Shown here piece by piece: positions 15,228-22,949 of a DNA stretch of 43,273 bases. The stretch is from Paracoccus fontiphilus (GTDB lineage: Bacteria > Pseudomonadota > Alphaproteobacteria > Rhodobacterales > Rhodobacteraceae). Numbering within the stretch: the first letter of the stretch is position 1; every line of letters begins with the position of its first letter. Below the pieces are notes generated by a model. That model did no database searches, was not told where the DNA came from, and saw only the letters and a program-made list of their open reading frames with translations. Location of the stretch: assembly GCF_017356265.1 (NCBI RefSeq), contig NZ_JAFNAW010000029.1, forward strand, positions 1 through 43,273, in the 5' to 3' direction. The translations under genes were made by a program, and so were the position numbers.

Positions 15228-16430
15228 ATGCCCGACGCTTTCATCTGCGACTATATCCGCACGCCGATCGGCCGCTTTGGCGGGGGGCTGTCATCCGTCC
15301 GCGCCGATGACCTGGGCGCGATCCCCTTGCGGGCGCTGATGGCGCGCAACGCGGGCGTGGACTGGGGGGCGGTCGATGACGTGATCTTCGGCTGCGCCAA
15401 CCAGGCGGGCGAGGACAACCGCAACGTGGCCCGCATGTCGTCCTTGCTGGCCGGCCTGCCGGTCGAGGTTCCGGGCACCACCATCAACCGCCTGTGCGGG
15501 TCAGGCATGGACGCGGTGATCACGGCCGCCCGCGCCATCAAGGCGGGTGAGGCGGACCTGATGATTGCGGGCGGGGTCGAGTCGATGTCGCGAGCGCCCT
15601 TCGTGATGCCCAAGGCGGAAAGCGCCTTCTCGCGGTCGAACACGGTTTATGACACCACCATCGGCTGGCGCTTCGTCAACCCGCTGATGGAGGCGCAATA
15701 CGGCGTCGACAGCATGCCCGAGACGGCCGAGAACGTGGCCGAGGACTTTGGCATCAGCCGCGCCGACCAAGACGCCTTCGCGCTGCGGTCCCAGCAAAAG
15801 GCCGCCGCGGCCCAGGCCGACGGGCGGCTGGCACAGGAAATCACCCCGGTCGCGATCCCGCAGCGCAAGGGTGATCCGAAGCTGGTGGACCGCGACGAAC
15901 ACCCGCGCGAGACCACGCTGGAAGCCTTGGCCAGCCTGAAGGCGCCGTTCCGTGCAGGCGGCACGGTGACGGCGGGCAATGCCTCGGGCGTGAACGACGG
16001 GGCGGCGGCGCTGATCATCGCCTCGGAAGCGGCGGCGAAGCGGCACGGGCTGACACCCATCGCCCGCGTCTTGGGCGGGGCGGTGGCGGGCGTGGCGCCG
16101 CGCATCATGGGCTTTGGCCCGGCGCCCGCGTCCAGGGCGCTGATGGCGCGGCTTGGCCTGACGGCCGCAGACTTCGACGTGATCGAGTTGAACGAGGCCT
16201 TCGCATCGCAGGGCTTGGCCACGCTGCGCGATCTGGGGATCGCGGACGACGACCCGCGCGTGAACCCCAATGGTGGGGCCATCGCGCTGGGTCATCCCTT
16301 GGGCATGTCGGGCGCCCGCATCACCGGCACGGCGGCGCTGGAACTGGTGCGCAGCGGTGGCAGGCGGTCCCTGTCCACCATGTGCATCGGCGTGGGGCAG
16401 GGCATCGCCCTGGCGCTGGAACGAGTGTGA
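15228..16430 (+). CDS. pcaF: 3-oxoadipyl-CoA thiolase (pca branch)
   Basis: 400 residues, a full-length thiolase. The acylated cysteine is in TTINRLCGSGMDAV (about residue 90). The catalytic His is in NPNGGAIALGHPLGMSGAR and the second Cys in STMCIGVGQG. RFGGGLSSVRADDLGAIPL and FGCANQAGEDNRNVARM are signatures of the PcaF/PaaJ subgroup rather than acetoacetyl-CoA thiolases. It cleaves 3-oxoadipyl-CoA to succinyl-CoA and acetyl-CoA. A clear paralogue sits in the paa operon (36151-37356). A bidirectional-type hairpin follows. Confidence 0.91.
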   Translation: MPDAFICDYIRTPIGRFGGGLSSVRADDLGAIPLRALMARNAGVDWGAVDDVIFGCANQAGEDNRNVARMSSLLAGLPVEVPGTTINRLCGSGMDAVITAARAIKAGEADLMIAGGVESMSRAPFVMPKAESAFSRSNTVYDTTIGWRFVNPLMEAQYGVDSMPETAENVAEDFGISRADQDAFALRSQQKAAAAQADGRLAQEITPVAIPQRKGDPKLVDRDEHPRETTLEALASLKAPFRAGGTVTAGNASGVNDGAAALIIASEAAAKRHGLTPIARVLGGAVAGVAPRIMGFGPAPASRALMARLGLTAADFDVIELNEAFASQGLATLRDLGIADDDPRVNPNGGAIALGHPLGMSGARITGTAALELVRSGGRRSLSTMCIGVGQGIALALERV

Positions 16431-16442
16431 GCATTGCGATTG

Positions 16443-16478
16443 TTCCCTGGACGGCCTGCAACCAGGTTGTCCAGGGAA
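16443..16478. terminator. Hairpin between convergent pcaF and the paa fusion gene
   Basis: TTCCCTGGAC (16443-16452) pairs perfectly with GTCCAGGGAA (16469-16478) around 16 bases. It is placed between two converging genes and could end both transcripts. There is no long T-run on either strand. Confidence 0.6.
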
Positions 16479-16490
16479 AGACGCCACTCG

Positions 16491-18428
16491 CTAGCGATTG
16501 ACGGCCCACATCGGCCCGCCGCGCCAGCGCGGGAAGCCATAGCCGTGGATCTCCACCAGGTCGATGTCGGATGCCCTTGCGGCAATGCCCTCGTCCAGGA
16601 TCGCCTGACCCTCGGCGGCCATCTCGCCGACCAGATGGCGGGCGATGGCGTCGCCCTCCATCGACGTGGCGCCGGTGATCGCGCCCGCCAACAGGTCGGC
16701 CACGGCGGAAGAGGGCTGCGGCCTGCGGTCCCCGAACGCATAATCGTACCAGCCGCCGCCGGTCTTCTGGCCCTTGCGGCCCGCGCGCACGAGGATGTCG
16801 CCCAGCGTTTCCGGCACGTCCTGCCCCGCCGCCCGCGCCCCTTCGCGTTGCAGAAAGGCGATGTCGAGCCCGCCCAGATCCTGCGCCTCGAACGGTCCCA
16901 TGGCGAAGCCGTAGGCGCGCATGGCCGCGTCGATCTCGGCGATGGCAATGCCCTGGCGGACCAGGGCCTCGGCGCTGGCGCGGTATCGCTTCAGGATGCG
17001 GTTGCCGATGAAGCCCTCGCAGATGCCGGATTGCACCGGGATTTTTCCAAGCATCCGGGCCAAGGCAAAGCCGGTGGCCAGCGTGCGGTCGGAGGTTTCG
17101 GGAACCGGCACGATCTCCAGCAGGCGCATGACGTTGGCGGGGCTGAAGAAGTGCAGCCCGATGAAGCGGTGGGGGTTGGGCAGGTCATCCGCGATCAGCC
17201 GCGGGTTGAGATAGGACGTGTTCGTCGCCAGCATGGCATCCGCGCGGCAGGCAGTGGCAAGCTGAGCGAACACGGCGCACTTGACGGCGATGTCCTCGAA
17301 CACGGCTTCGATCACCAGGTCTGCATCGGACAGCGCCGCGTAGTCGGTGGTGGCCGACACGCCCGCCATGCGGTCCGCCGCCTGCGCCTCGGTCAGCTTG
17401 CCGCGTTTCGCGGCGCCGTCGAAGATGGCGCGCAGGTTGGATATGCCGCGCTCAAGCGCCTGGTCGTCGCGTTCGATCAGGGTGACGGGAATACCGGCAT
17501 CACGCAGGGCGGCGGCGATCCCTGCACCCATGGTGCCGCCGCCGATCACGCCCGCACTGCGCAGGGGCAGGGGGTCCACGTCCTTCAGATGCGCGGGCCG
17601 GGGGGCTGCGCGTTCGGCAAAGAACACATGCCGCAGCGCCGCCGCCTGGTCCGATCCGCGCAGGTCCAGGAAGGTCTGGCGCTCGAAGGCCATGGCTTCG
17701 GCAAAGGGTGCCTCCGCCGCCTTGCGCAGGCAATCGAGCGCGCGCAGCGGCGCCTCGGCGCCTTTGGCGGCTTTTGCCACGGCCTTGCGGTGGTCGTCCC
17801 AGAAACCGGCGTCAGGCGGGGTGATCGGGCGCGCGGATGCAGGCGGCGGCAGGTCGCGCGTCAGGGCGTCGCGCGCGAAAGCGACCGCGTTGGCTTGCAG
17901 GTCGCCCGCAAACACCGCGTCAATCAGGCCCATCGTCAGCGCCTTGGTTGCCTTCACCGGCTTGCCCGATGTCACAAGATCGACGGCGGTTTCGACCCCT
18001 GCCAGGCGCGGCGTGCGCACGGTGCCTGATGCGCCGGGAACGATGCCCAGGCTCACCTCGGGCAGGCCGACCGAGGCGCTGTCCAAGCCCACGCGGAAGC
18101 GGCAGCCCATCGCCACTTCGAAGCCCCCGCCCAGGGCCGAGCCGTGGATGGCGGCGACCCAGGGCTTTGCCGCGCCCTCGATCCGGTCCACCAGGTCGGG
18201 CAGGTGCGGTTCCTGCGGCGGTTTGCCGAACTCGGTGACGTCGGCCCCGGCGATGAAGGTGCGGCCTGCGCAGATCAGGACCACCGCGCGGACCTGCGGG
18301 TCGGCGTCCAATGTTCCGACCGCATCCCACAGCCCCTGCCGCAAGGCCTGCGACAGGGCGTTGACCGGCGGGTTGTCCACGGTGACGATGGCGATCTCGC
18401 CTTGGCGGGCGATGGTCACGACTGACAT
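16491..18428 (-). CDS. Fused enoyl-CoA hydratase / 3-hydroxyacyl-CoA dehydrogenase (PaaF+PaaH role)
   Basis: 645 residues. Residues about 1-190 are a crotonase domain with GADVTEFGKP (oxyanion hole) and the two catalytic glutamates in GSALGGGFEVAMGCR and GLPEVSLGIVPG. From about 295 a 3-hydroxyacyl-CoA dehydrogenase begins with VIGGGTMGAGIAAALRDAG, followed by NTSYLNPRLIADDL, the catalytic His in FIGLHFFSPANVMRLLEIV and a dehydrogenase C-terminal domain. No separate paaF or paaH is visible in the window, and this gene ends the paaN-liv operon, so it probably performs hydration of 2,3-dehydroadipyl-CoA and oxidation of 3-hydroxyadipyl-CoA. General fatty-acid use remains possible. It starts one base after the livF stop. 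Confidence 0.85.
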   Translation of the reverse strand: MSVVTIARQGEIAIVTVDNPPVNALSQALRQGLWDAVGTLDADPQVRAVVLICAGRTFIAGADVTEFGKPPQEPHLPDLVDRIEGAAKPWVAAIHGSALGGGFEVAMGCRFRVGLDSASVGLPEVSLGIVPGASGTVRTPRLAGVETAVDLVTSGKPVKATKALTMGLIDAVFAGDLQANAVAFARDALTRDLPPPASARPITPPDAGFWDDHRKAVAKAAKGAEAPLRALDCLRKAAEAPFAEAMAFERQTFLDLRGSDQAAALRHVFFAERAAPRPAHLKDVDPLPLRSAGVIGGGTMGAGIAAALRDAGIPVTLIERDDQALERGISNLRAIFDGAAKRGKLTEAQAADRMAGVSATTDYAALSDADLVIEAVFEDIAVKCAVFAQLATACRADAMLATNTSYLNPRLIADDLPNPHRFIGLHFFSPANVMRLLEIVPVPETSDRTLATGFALARMLGKIPVQSGICEGFIGNRILKRYRASAEALVRQGIAIAEIDAAMRAYGFAMGPFEAQDLGGLDIAFLQREGARAAGQDVPETLGDILVRAGRKGQKTGGGWYDYAFGDRRPQPSSAVADLLAGAITGATSMEGDAIARHLVGEMAAEGQAILDEGIAARASDIDLVEIHGYGFPRWRGGPMWAVNR

Positions 18429-18429
18429 G

Positions 18430-19131
18430 CTATATTCCCAGATAGGCTTCGCGGATGCGCGGGTCGGCGATCAGGTCCGCCGCCGCGCCGGACATGGTGA
18501 TGCGGCCGGTTTCCATGACATAGCCCCGGTCCGCGATCTTCAGCGCGCCGAAGGCGTTCTGCTCGACCAGCAGCACCGTGACGCCAAGCGCCTTGAGCCC
18601 GCTGACCACGTCGAAGATCTGCTGCACGATGATCGGGGCCAGGCCCATCGACGGCTCGTCCAGCAAAAGGCAGGACGGGCGCCCCATCAGCGCGCGGGCC
18701 ATGGCCAGCATCTGCTGCTGCCCGCCCGACAGCCCGCCCGCCGCAAGGTTGCGCTTCTCGCGCAGGATGGGGAACATGGCGAAGGCGTCCTCCATGTCTT
18801 TTTCCACGCGGTCGTCGGTGAACAGGTAGGCGCCAAGGCGCAGGTTCTCCTCAACCGTCAGGTTGGTGAAGATCTGCCGCCCTTCGGGCGATTGGGTCAG
18901 GCCGCGCGCGGGGCGGCGATGCGCGGGCACGCCGGTCAGGCCCTCGCCGCGGAAGGTGATCGAGCCGCCGGACACCTGCTGCGTGCCCGACAGGCATTTC
19001 AGCAGCGTCGTCTTGCCCGCGCCGTTGGCGCCGACCACGGTGACGATCTCGCCCGAGTCCACGTGCAGGTCGATGCCGTGCAGAACCTCGATTCGGCCAT
19101 AGCGCGACCGGAGCCCTTCAACCGTCAGCAT
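18430..19131 (-). CDS. livF: Branched-chain-type ABC transporter ATPase LivF
   Basis: 233 residues. Walker A GANGAGKTTLL, signature LSGGQQQMLAMARALM and Walker B LLLDEPSMGLAPII are all present, plus the LivF-type segment GLTQSPEGRQIFTNLTVEENL. It is one of two ATPases of a hydrophobic-amino-acid-type importer. The first 14 bases overlap the end of livG. Embedded in a phenylacetate gene cluster, it more likely serves an aromatic acid than leucine; that is inference. Confidence 0.91.
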   Translation of the reverse strand: MLTVEGLRSRYGRIEVLHGIDLHVDSGEIVTVVGANGAGKTTLLKCLSGTQQVSGGSITFRGEGLTGVPAHRRPARGLTQSPEGRQIFTNLTVEENLRLGAYLFTDDRVEKDMEDAFAMFPILREKRNLAAGGLSGGQQQMLAMARALMGRPSCLLLDEPSMGLAPIIVQQIFDVVSGLKALGVTVLLVEQNAFGALKIADRGYVMETGRITMSGAAADLIADPRIREAYLGI

Positions 19132-19897
19132 TTGCAGCCTCCGTCCCCAGGTATGCGGCGATCACCGCCGGGTTGCGGCTGACGGCGGCGGGATCGCCCT
19201 CGGCGATCTTCTCGCCATGGTCCAGCACGACGATGTGGTTCGATATGCGCATGACCATCTTCATGTCGTGTTCCACCAGCAGGATCGCCACGCCGGATCG
19301 CGCCACCTCGGCGATCAGGTGGTCGATCTCCTCGGTCTCGACGGCGTTGCAGCCGGCGGCGGGTTCGTCCAGCAGCAGGATCCTGGGCGACAGCGCCAGG
19401 GCGCGGGCGATCTCCAGCCGCTTCAGCGCGCCATAGGACAGGTTGCCCGCCTCGCGCTCCGCCGCGCGCTCCAGCCCGACGCGGGCCAGCAGATCACGGG
19501 CGCCCGCTTGGGCCTCAGCCGCGCGGCGGCGCGAGGAGGGCAGGGCGAACAGATCGGCCAGAACCGGCCCGCGTTCCGACAGGTGAAAGCCCGCGATGGC
19601 GTTTTCCAGCACGGTCATCGACTGGAAGATCTGCAGGTTCTGGAAGGTCCGGGACATGCCGCGCCGGGCCAGCAGATGCGGCGCCATGCCGGTCACGTCC
19701 TCGCCCCCCAGCAACACGCGCCCCTGACCGGGCTGGTAGACGCCCGAGATCATGTTGAACAGCGTGGTCTTGCCCGCCCCGTTCGGCCCGATGACCGAGG
19801 TGATCTCGCCCGGCTGGACGGTGAAGCTGACATCGTTCACGGCCTTGAGGCCGCCGAAGCTGATGCCAAGCCCCTCGACTGACAGAAGCGCGGTCAT
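19118..19897 (-). CDS. livG: Branched-chain-type ABC transporter ATPase LivG
   Basis: 259 residues. Walker A GPNGAGKTTLFNMISG, Walker B ILLLDEPAAGCNAVE and the LivG-specific SRTFQNLQIFQSMTVLENA block are visible, as is the C-terminal LivG tail AYLGTEA. The ABC signature is LSYGALKRLEIARAL, where LSYG replaces LSGG, as is usual for LivG. It overlaps livM by 4 bases (ATGA) and livF by 14 bases. The two ATPases form the motor of the importer at the inner face of the membrane. Confidence 0.91.
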   Translation of the reverse strand: MTALLSVEGLGISFGGLKAVNDVSFTVQPGEITSVIGPNGAGKTTLFNMISGVYQPGQGRVLLGGEDVTGMAPHLLARRGMSRTFQNLQIFQSMTVLENAIAGFHLSERGPVLADLFALPSSRRRAAEAQAGARDLLARVGLERAAEREAGNLSYGALKRLEIARALALSPRILLLDEPAAGCNAVETEEIDHLIAEVARSGVAILLVEHDMKMVMRISNHIVVLDHGEKIAEGDPAAVSRNPAVIAAYLGTEAANADG

Positions 19898-20850
19898 TCG
19901 CCTTTCCCCCGGATCTTGCGCAGGATCGACGGCAGAAGCCCCTGCGGCAGGAAGATCATCACCAGCATCATCACCAGGCCCAGCACAAGCTGCTCGTATT
20001 CGGCAAAGACGGTCAGCACCTGCGGCAGCAGCGTGAGGACCGCCGCGCCGAAGATCGCGCCCAGGATCGAGCCGACGCCGCCCAGGACGGCCATGGTCAC
20101 CATCTCGATCGAATGCATGAAGCCCGCGACATCCGGCGTGATGAACTTGTTCTGCAGCGCCAGCAGCGAGCCCGAGACAGAGGCATAGACGGCCGAGATG
20201 ACAAAGGCCCGCAGCTTCAGCCGCGCCACGTCGATGCCCACGGTGCGGGCCGCGACCTCGGAGCCGTGCAGGGCGCGGAGCGCGCGGCCGGTGGGGCTGT
20301 TGTAAAGGTTCAGCGCCAGCCAGGCGCCAAGGATCAGGGCCAGGCCGCAGAACCAGTACCAGAACTGGCCGTTGGTCAGGTCCAGCCCGGCATCCTTCAG
20401 CAATCCGCGCAGGCCCAGGTCCGGAACCTCCATCCCGTCGGGGCCGCCGGTCAGCTGGCGTTCGTTGTTCAGCACCATGGACACCAGGATGCCGAAGCCC
20501 AGGGTGGCGACGCCCAGGTAATAGCCCTTCAGCCGCAGGATCGGGCGGCCCACCAGGAAGGCGATAACGCCTGAAATTATCGCGCCCAGGGCCAGCGCCA
20601 ACGACGGATGCAGCCCCAGATGCACCGGCGCCAGGGCGCAGGCATAGGCGCCGATCCCGGCGAAACCGGCATGGCCCAGGCTGATCTGGCCCGCATAGCC
20701 GGTCAGGATCACGATGCCGGTGACGGCGATGGCGTTGACGAAGATCAGCGCGCCGACGCGGTAATAGTACCCCGAGGGGAACAGCACCGGCGACAGCAGG
20801 ATCAGCACGAGCAGAACCAGCAAAGTGGCGGATTTCGGGGTCAGTTTCAT
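19894..20850 (-). CDS. livM: Branched-chain-type ABC transporter permease LivM
   Basis: 318 residues with about nine hydrophobic helices. The LivM family motif is seen in GYAGQISLGHAGFAGIGAYA near residue 50-70, followed by GRPILRLKGYYLGVATLGFG and the coupling-helix region RALRALHGSEVAARTVGIDVARLKLRAF. It pairs with LivH to form the membrane channel. The start ATG at 20850 lies one base after the livH stop, and the 3' end overlaps livG. Confidence 0.91.
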   Translation of the reverse strand: MKLTPKSATLLVLLVLILLSPVLFPSGYYYRVGALIFVNAIAVTGIVILTGYAGQISLGHAGFAGIGAYACALAPVHLGLHPSLALALGAIISGVIAFLVGRPILRLKGYYLGVATLGFGILVSMVLNNERQLTGGPDGMEVPDLGLRGLLKDAGLDLTNGQFWYWFCGLALILGAWLALNLYNSPTGRALRALHGSEVAARTVGIDVARLKLRAFVISAVYASVSGSLLALQNKFITPDVAGFMHSIEMVTMAVLGGVGSILGAIFGAAVLTLLPQVLTVFAEYEQLVLGLVMMLVMIFLPQGLLPSILRKIRGKGE

Positions 20851-20851
20851 G

Positions 20852-21724
20852 TCACACCCGCTCGGTCGATTTGCGGCCGAACAGGCCCTGCGGCATGAAG
20901 AACAGCACCAGCAGGATCACCACGAAGGCCGCCGCGTCCTTGTATTGCGAGGACAGGTAGCCCGCCGTCAGCGCTTCCAGCAGGCCCAGCAGGAACCCGC
21001 CCGCGAGCGCGCCTTTGGGATTGCCCATGCCGCCCAGCATGGCGGCGGCGAAGCCTTTCAGCGCGAAGGCCAGCCCTACGTCATACGAGGTCAGCGTGAT
21101 CGGCGTCGCCAGCACCCCCGCCAGCGCGCCGATGCCCGCCGACAGCGCGAAGGACAGCGTCATCACGAAGCCCGTGTTGATGCCCACCAGTTGCGCGGCC
21201 AGCCGGTTGTTCGACGTCGCCAGCACGGCGCGGCCCGTCAGCGTGCGGGTGAAGAACAGCCACAGGCCCACGAAGACCACCACCGCGCCGCCGATCACCC
21301 ACAGGCTTTGCGGCAGGATCGTGGCGCCGCCGATGCGAAGGGGCGTGTCGCCGGAAAAGGCCGGAAAGCTGTGGATCTGCTTGCCGAACAGCAGTTGCGC
21401 CCCGCCCCGGATGAAGATCGAGGCGCCGATGGTGATGATGATCAGCGACACGACCGGCGCGCCGCGCGCGGGCTCGATCGCCAGCTTGTTCATCGCCACG
21501 CCGATGGCCGAGGTGACGACGATGGCGATGAGCGCCGCCAGGGGCAGGGGCAGGCCCGCCGCATGGCAGACGAAGGTCAGCATCCCGCCCAGCATGACGA
21601 ATTCGCCCTGGGCGAAGTTCACCACGTCGGATGCGTTGTAGATGATCGTGAAGCCAAGCGCGACAAGCGCGTAGACCGCGCCGACCGTCACGCCCGAAAA
21701 CAGGAATTGCAGCAGTTCCGCCAT
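20852..21724 (-). CDS. livH: Branched-chain-type ABC transporter permease LivH
   Basis: 290 residues with about eight helices. The N-terminus ALVALGFTIIYNASDVVNFA followed by QGEFVMLGGMLTFV is the LivH signature (…SGVVNFAQGEFMMLG). GMGNPKGALAGGFLLGLLEAL near the C-terminus is the conserved exit region. It is preceded by a G-rich ribosome site and lies 56 bases after the binding-protein stop, a gap containing a hairpin. Confidence 0.91.
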   Translation of the reverse strand: MAELLQFLFSGVTVGAVYALVALGFTIIYNASDVVNFAQGEFVMLGGMLTFVCHAAGLPLPLAALIAIVVTSAIGVAMNKLAIEPARGAPVVSLIIITIGASIFIRGGAQLLFGKQIHSFPAFSGDTPLRIGGATILPQSLWVIGGAVVVFVGLWLFFTRTLTGRAVLATSNNRLAAQLVGINTGFVMTLSFALSAGIGALAGVLATPITLTSYDVGLAFALKGFAAAMLGGMGNPKGALAGGFLLGLLEALTAGYLSSQYKDAAAFVVILLVLFFMPQGLFGRKSTERV

Positions 21725-21746
21725 GGCGACCCCCCAAGCAGATGAT

Positions 21747-21770
21747 GCCGCGCCCGGACAGGGGCGCGGC
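21747..21770 (-). promoter_or_regulatory. Hairpin between the binding-protein gene and livH
   Basis: GCCGCGCCC (21747-21755) and GGGCGCGGC (21762-21770) pair perfectly around a 6-base loop just after the binding-protein stop. No T-run. It probably stabilises the binding-protein message or partly stops transcription before the permease genes, as the hairpin at 7606-7635 may do for the Tct system. Confidence 0.5.
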
Positions 21771-21780
21771 TGTCAGCGGA

Positions 21781-22923
21781 TCATTCCACCACGGTCCATT
21801 CGCCGCCCTTGATCTGCAACATGCGGAAGGCGGACAGGTCGAGGCCCAGGTGATCCTCGGGCGACATGGTGTAGACGCCGGTGGTCCCGGCAAGGCCCGA
21901 GGTCGCCTCGATGGTGTCGCGGATCGCCTGCGGCTCGGCGCTGCCCGCGCGGGTGATGGCGTCGGTCAGGATCAGGAAGGCGTCGTGGGCATAGCCGCCG
22001 AAGGTGCCGACCGCCGTGCCGGTCTTTTCCTCGAACGCGGTCTTGTAAGCGTCCACAACCGGCTTCTGGGGATCGTCCGCAGGAAGCTGGTCGGCGATCA
22101 GCAGCGCGGTGCCGGGCAGGCGCACGCCCTCGGCGGCTTCAGACCCCGCCAGTTCGATGAAGCCGTCCGAGGCCACGCCGTGCGACTGGTACAGCGGCAG
22201 GTCGATGGCAAGCTGGCGATAGTTGCGGGTCACAATGGACGGTCCCTGGCCGAAGCCGGGGTTCAGCACGGCCTGCACGCCCTCGGTGTTGCGGATCTTG
22301 GTCAGCTGCGTGGTCATGTCGGCGTCGGTGGGGTTGTAGGTCTCGTCCGCCGCGACGGTGATGCCGTAGTCGCCCACGACCGACTTGCACTGCGCCTGCA
22401 TCGACGCGCCGAAGCCGTCGGTGCCCGAGATCATGCCGATGGTGGTGATGCCCTGCTTTTGCATGTCCTCGAAGATCTTCTGGCAGGCCATGCGGTCGGT
22501 ATGCGGGGTCTTGAAGGTGAAGGGCTTCACGGGGTCGATGATGTCGATGGCGCCCGCCAGAGAGATGAAGGGAATCTCGTTGTCCTCGGCCACCGACAGG
22601 ATCGACATCGACGTGCCGGTGGTGGACCCGCCGATGATCGCCACGACCTCGTCATCCTCGATCAGGCGGGTGGCGAAGGTGCGGGCCTTGTTCGGGTCGC
22701 CGCCGTCGTCATAGAGCGTCAGGGCGATCTCCTCGCCGTTGATGCCGCCCTTTTCGTTGATCTGCTCGACCAGCATTTCCAGCGTCTTCGCCTCGGGGTC
22801 GCCCAGAAAGGCGGCGGGGCCGGTGGCGGACACGGACGCGCCGATGCGGATTTCGGCGGATGCGGCGGTGGCGCCAAGCGCCAGAAGGGTGGCAAGGGCG
22901 GTGGTCGTCAGGGTCTTCTGCAT
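21781..22923 (-). CDS. Branched-chain-type ABC transporter substrate-binding protein
   Basis: 380 residues from the ATG at 22923, which follows GGGAGGAGACGACC; an in-frame extension upstream overlaps the paaN tail and is rejected. A signal peptide spans about 1-22 (MQKTLTTTALATLLALGATA, cleaved near ASAEIRIG). The mature protein has the type I periplasmic fold: IRIGASVSATGPAAFLGDPE, NEKGGINGEEIAL, YDDGGDPNKA and GGSTTGTSMSI. It belongs to the LivK/aromatic-acid binding group. Its position between paaN and livH in a paa cluster suggests phenylacetate or a related aromatic carboxylate as ligand. Confidence 0.87.
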   Translation of the reverse strand: MQKTLTTTALATLLALGATAASAEIRIGASVSATGPAAFLGDPEAKTLEMLVEQINEKGGINGEEIALTLYDDGGDPNKARTFATRLIEDDEVVAIIGGSTTGTSMSILSVAEDNEIPFISLAGAIDIIDPVKPFTFKTPHTDRMACQKIFEDMQKQGITTIGMISGTDGFGASMQAQCKSVVGDYGITVAADETYNPTDADMTTQLTKIRNTEGVQAVLNPGFGQGPSIVTRNYRQLAIDLPLYQSHGVASDGFIELAGSEAAEGVRLPGTALLIADQLPADDPQKPVVDAYKTAFEEKTGTAVGTFGGYAHDAFLILTDAITRAGSAEPQAIRDTIEATSGLAGTTGVYTMSPEDHLGLDLSAFRMLQIKGGEWTVVE

Positions 22924-22949
22924 GGTCGTCTCCTCCCCAGAGAACTTGG

